Shown here: one piece after another, positions 62,254 to 64,000 of the stretch | Layout: every line of letters starts with the position of its first letter | Position numbering within the stretch: position 1 is the stretch's first letter | Assembly (NCBI GenBank): GCA_947491225.1 | Contig: CANLIE010000009.1 | Coordinates: 1 to 64,000, forward strand | Reading direction: 5' to 3' | DNA from: an uncultured Cellulophaga sp. | GTDB taxonomy: Bacteria; Bacteroidota; Bacteroidia; Flavobacteriales; Flavobacteriaceae | DNA length: 64,000 nucleotides | The notes under the pieces: model-generated | The model's database searches: none | What the model saw: the letters and a program-made list of their open reading frames with translations, nothing else | Told to the model about the DNA's origin: nothing | Program-made: the position numbers and the translations under genes

Positions 62254-63396
62254 ATGAAAAAAACAACTCTAACAATATTAGTACTGGTATTAGCTCTTCA
62301 AAGTAGTAACTATGCCCAAAATAGAAAGAATAGTGATATAATCCATAACTCAGACGCAAAGAGTATGACTCAATATGATTCTATTGAGAAAAAAATAAAC
62401 ATTCTAATAAAGGAAAATAATATCCCATCACTTTCCATTGGAATTATTAATAATGGAGAAATTGAGCTTCTTAAAGGTTTTGGTGTACAGAAAAGAGGAA
62501 CACATTTAAATGTAAACGAACACTCTATTTTTCAGATAGCTTCACAATCTAAAATGTTTACTGGAATTATTGTAAATAATTTAATTCAAGAGAAAAAATT
62601 AAATATAAACGAATCAATAATAAATTATTTTCCAGAATCAATTGATAATAAAACAAAAGAAAGATTAAAATCTGTTAAATTAAGAAATGTTTTAAATCAT
62701 ACATCTGGAATACCTAGTAATGCACTCTCTGTTTACAAAAACAGAAAGGAAGGAGGTTATTGGCTAAAAGGTTATTCAAGAGATGAATTAATAGCAGATT
62801 TAAATAAGGTTGAATTAGAATTTGAACCAGGTTCTAAATTTATTTATTCAAACTCGGGATATGGTATCATAGGATTTGTATGCGAAAATGTTAGTGATAT
62901 GAATTATCAAAATCTAGTAAAGAAATATGTTACTGAAAAATATGATTTAAAAAATACAGAAACAACACTTAATGAGATACAGAAAACAATGCTAGTAACA
63001 CCTTATAGAAAAGACGATAGACTTATAGAAACTAAAGCATCTATTATGGGTATGGCAACACCAGCAAGTGCTATCTATTCAAATGTTACGGATTTATCAA
63101 AATTAATGCTTATTCAATTAAAAGCTTATCAAAAATATAAAGCTAATAGTATTTCTGATATGTTAGTTTTAACAAAAACAGTATCTCAAATGAACAAAAA
63201 TCTGGAGTATGGTTTTGGTCTAATAAAAGGAAGAGATGGTGAAAAAATAAAATATGGTCACGGAGGCGATGCAGATGGTTTTGCTTGTGAATATTTTTTC
63301 ATTCCTAATGAAGGAAAAGGTATCGTAATACTTACATCTAGTGGAGGTAGATGGATAGGTAAATTAGCCGAAGACATTCTAAATATGCTAAAATAA
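62254..63396 (+). CDS. Serine hydrolase of the class C beta-lactamase fold
   Basis: A 380-residue exported protein with signal peptide (MKKTTLTILVLVLALQSSNYAQ). The S-x-x-K motif is S97-Q-S-K100 in IFQIASQSKMFTG, the Y-x-N motif is in FIYSNSGYGIIG, and the third box is HGGDADGF instead of K-T-G. That combination is usual for esterase or peptidase relatives, less for true beta-lactamases. It should act in the periplasm on an ester or amide; substrate unknown. The gene is isolated between two gene-free stretches with relics, which could indicate acquisition. Confidence 0.88.
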   Translation: MKKTTLTILVLVLALQSSNYAQNRKNSDIIHNSDAKSMTQYDSIEKKINILIKENNIPSLSIGIINNGEIELLKGFGVQKRGTHLNVNEHSIFQIASQSKMFTGIIVNNLIQEKKLNINESIINYFPESIDNKTKERLKSVKLRNVLNHTSGIPSNALSVYKNRKEGGYWLKGYSRDELIADLNKVELEFEPGSKFIYSNSGYGIIGFVCENVSDMNYQNLVKKYVTEKYDLKNTETTLNEIQKTMLVTPYRKDDRLIETKASIMGMATPASAIYSNVTDLSKLMLIQLKAYQKYKANSISDMLVLTKTVSQMNKNLEYGFGLIKGRDGEKIKYGHGGDADGFACEYFFIPNEGKGIVILTSSGGRWIGKLAEDILNMLK

Positions 63397-63716
63397 AGAA
63401 AGTATAACTATAGTAAGCGCTTTACAAATCTCTAATTCCTAGAACAAGAACCATTATAGCGACTTTTTAAGGCGGTTTATTTTTTAGATTAGTGACTAAT
63501 TAGGTTTTTCTAGAGTACCTATAAATCATCTTTTAAAATCTTAGCCAATAAATGCATACGTTTATTAGCTTACTTTAAACCTATCACATTTGTTTTATGT
63601 AAACCCAAAATACTCTAAAAAAATAACAGATTTTAATTGACAGTAAAATTAATCTGTAACGTAATTTTAAGGATTGACTAAATATTATTAATCGAACTCA
63701 GGCTAATAATTTTATA
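63397..63716. other. Gene-free stretch with IS982-type right end
   Basis: About 320 bp. At 63628-63707 it matches the end of the IS982 element (GACTAA...TTAATCGAACTCAGG versus CAACTAAC...TTAATTGAACTCAGG) and also the short sequence at 7881-7935. Confidence 0.5.
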
Positions 63717-64000
63717 TTACTCAAACAAAGCCTTAAGTTCAGTGGCTTGGTTTGGCTTAATTTTCCCGGCGAGCAATAAACTTAATTGTTTTCTACGCAA
63801 GGCAGCAGCATATCGTTGCTTCTCTAATTCTGTTTCGGGTCTTAATTCTGGAACTTCTGTTGGTTTACCAGTATCATCAACCGCAACAAAGGTGTATATA
63901 GCTTCGTTTGCTCTTGTTTTTTCACCACTAAACCTGTCTTCTATCCATACATCTATAAAAATCTCCATAGAGGTTTTAAAAGCTCTGGAAACAGCAGCTT
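63717..64000 (-). CDS. Acyl-CoA thioesterase, partial (5' end beyond window)
   Basis: The visible part is the C-terminal 94 residues of a hotdog-fold thioesterase. Reading continues upstream of the Met at 63968 to the window edge (KAAVSRAFKTSMEIFIDVWIEDRFSG), so the real start is outside. The segment TNEAIYTFVAVD-like ANEAIYTFVAVDDTGKPTEVPELRPETELEKQRYAAALRRKQ is typical of YciA/BACH-type acyl-CoA hydrolases, which free fatty acids from CoA. N-terminal catalytic Asp lies outside the window. Confidence 0.87.
   Translation of the reverse strand, partial: AAVSRAFKTSMEIFIDVWIEDRFSGEKTRANEAIYTFVAVDDTGKPTEVPELRPETELEKQRYAAALRRKQLSLLLAGKIKPNQATELKALFE

Overview
The window reads as chromosome of a marine-type flavobacterium (Bacteroidota, Flavobacteriaceae). 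The DNA is strongly AT-rich and promoters, where visible, carry the Bacteroidota -7 element TAnnTTTG (for example at 10944, 13819, 30166, 48198, 60492, 60577, 61470). Gene content fits: a complete Bat aerotolerance operon, DUF3078, a large gluzincin of the DUF5117/DUF4953 type, DPP-IV-like S9 peptidase, lipocalin-like lipoproteins and PiT-PhoU fusion. No rRNA, prophage or CRISPR array is present; one tRNA (Leu-UAG) is.

Layout. 0-3.3 kb: a minus-strand polymorphic-toxin/immunity cassette with a twice-frameshifted toxin tip, two paralogous putative immunity genes and a propeller-like protein, bracketed by an exact 21-bp direct repeat. 3.4-5.4 kb: a small lipoprotein and a short MutS-like ATPase. 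5.4-7.9 kb: an accessory block with a tandem 0.8-kb duplication carrying two near-identical lipoproteins, an IS630 relic, and two IS3-type ends facing outward on both flanks. 8-13.8 kb: rimB-rimK fusion, pheS, and a SulP transporter whose terminator hairpin contains the pheS promoter. 13.9-23 kb: batE-D-C-B-A, a BatD/DUF4381-like protein, DUF58 and MoxR, all co-directional. 23.3-26.3 kb: SDR and AlbA_2 genes followed by a dead IS982 element. 26.5-33.1 kb: DPP-IV-like and M20 peptidases, tRNA-Leu, a GH3-type adenylase and a small zinc-peptidase-like protein. 33.6-39.8 kb: two AsmA/DUF748-like proteins, a BLUF blue-light sensor, a PNPOx-fold protein and the paired radical-SAM/DUF4130 DNA-metabolism genes. 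40-46.3 kb: a stress/signalling region with two AraC regulators, a CHASE3-PAS histidine kinase, a response regulator and three very small ORFs. 47-63.4 kb: mostly housekeeping (yicC-gmk-nadD, metalloprotease, phosphate transport, dGTPase, dxs, tadA, cold-shock protein), then a class-C-beta-lactamase-like hydrolase. The window ends inside an acyl-CoA thioesterase gene.

How genes work together. MoxR, DUF58 and BatA-E form a predicted envelope-associated VWA/AAA+ machine. The histidine kinase, response regulator and AraC protein form one co-directional signalling unit. The BLUF-PNPOx-rSAM-DUF4130 neighbourhood is the most suggestive functional cluster: a photoreceptor with intact photochemical residues beside a putative DNA modification/repair pair. 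Between genes the window is littered with decayed mobile DNA: IS982 (one nearly full element, one N-terminal relic, one end), three IS3 3'-ends, one IS630 fragment, and a miniature inverted-repeat family seen in at least four intergenic places. All functional assignments are from reading motifs; no database search was possible.
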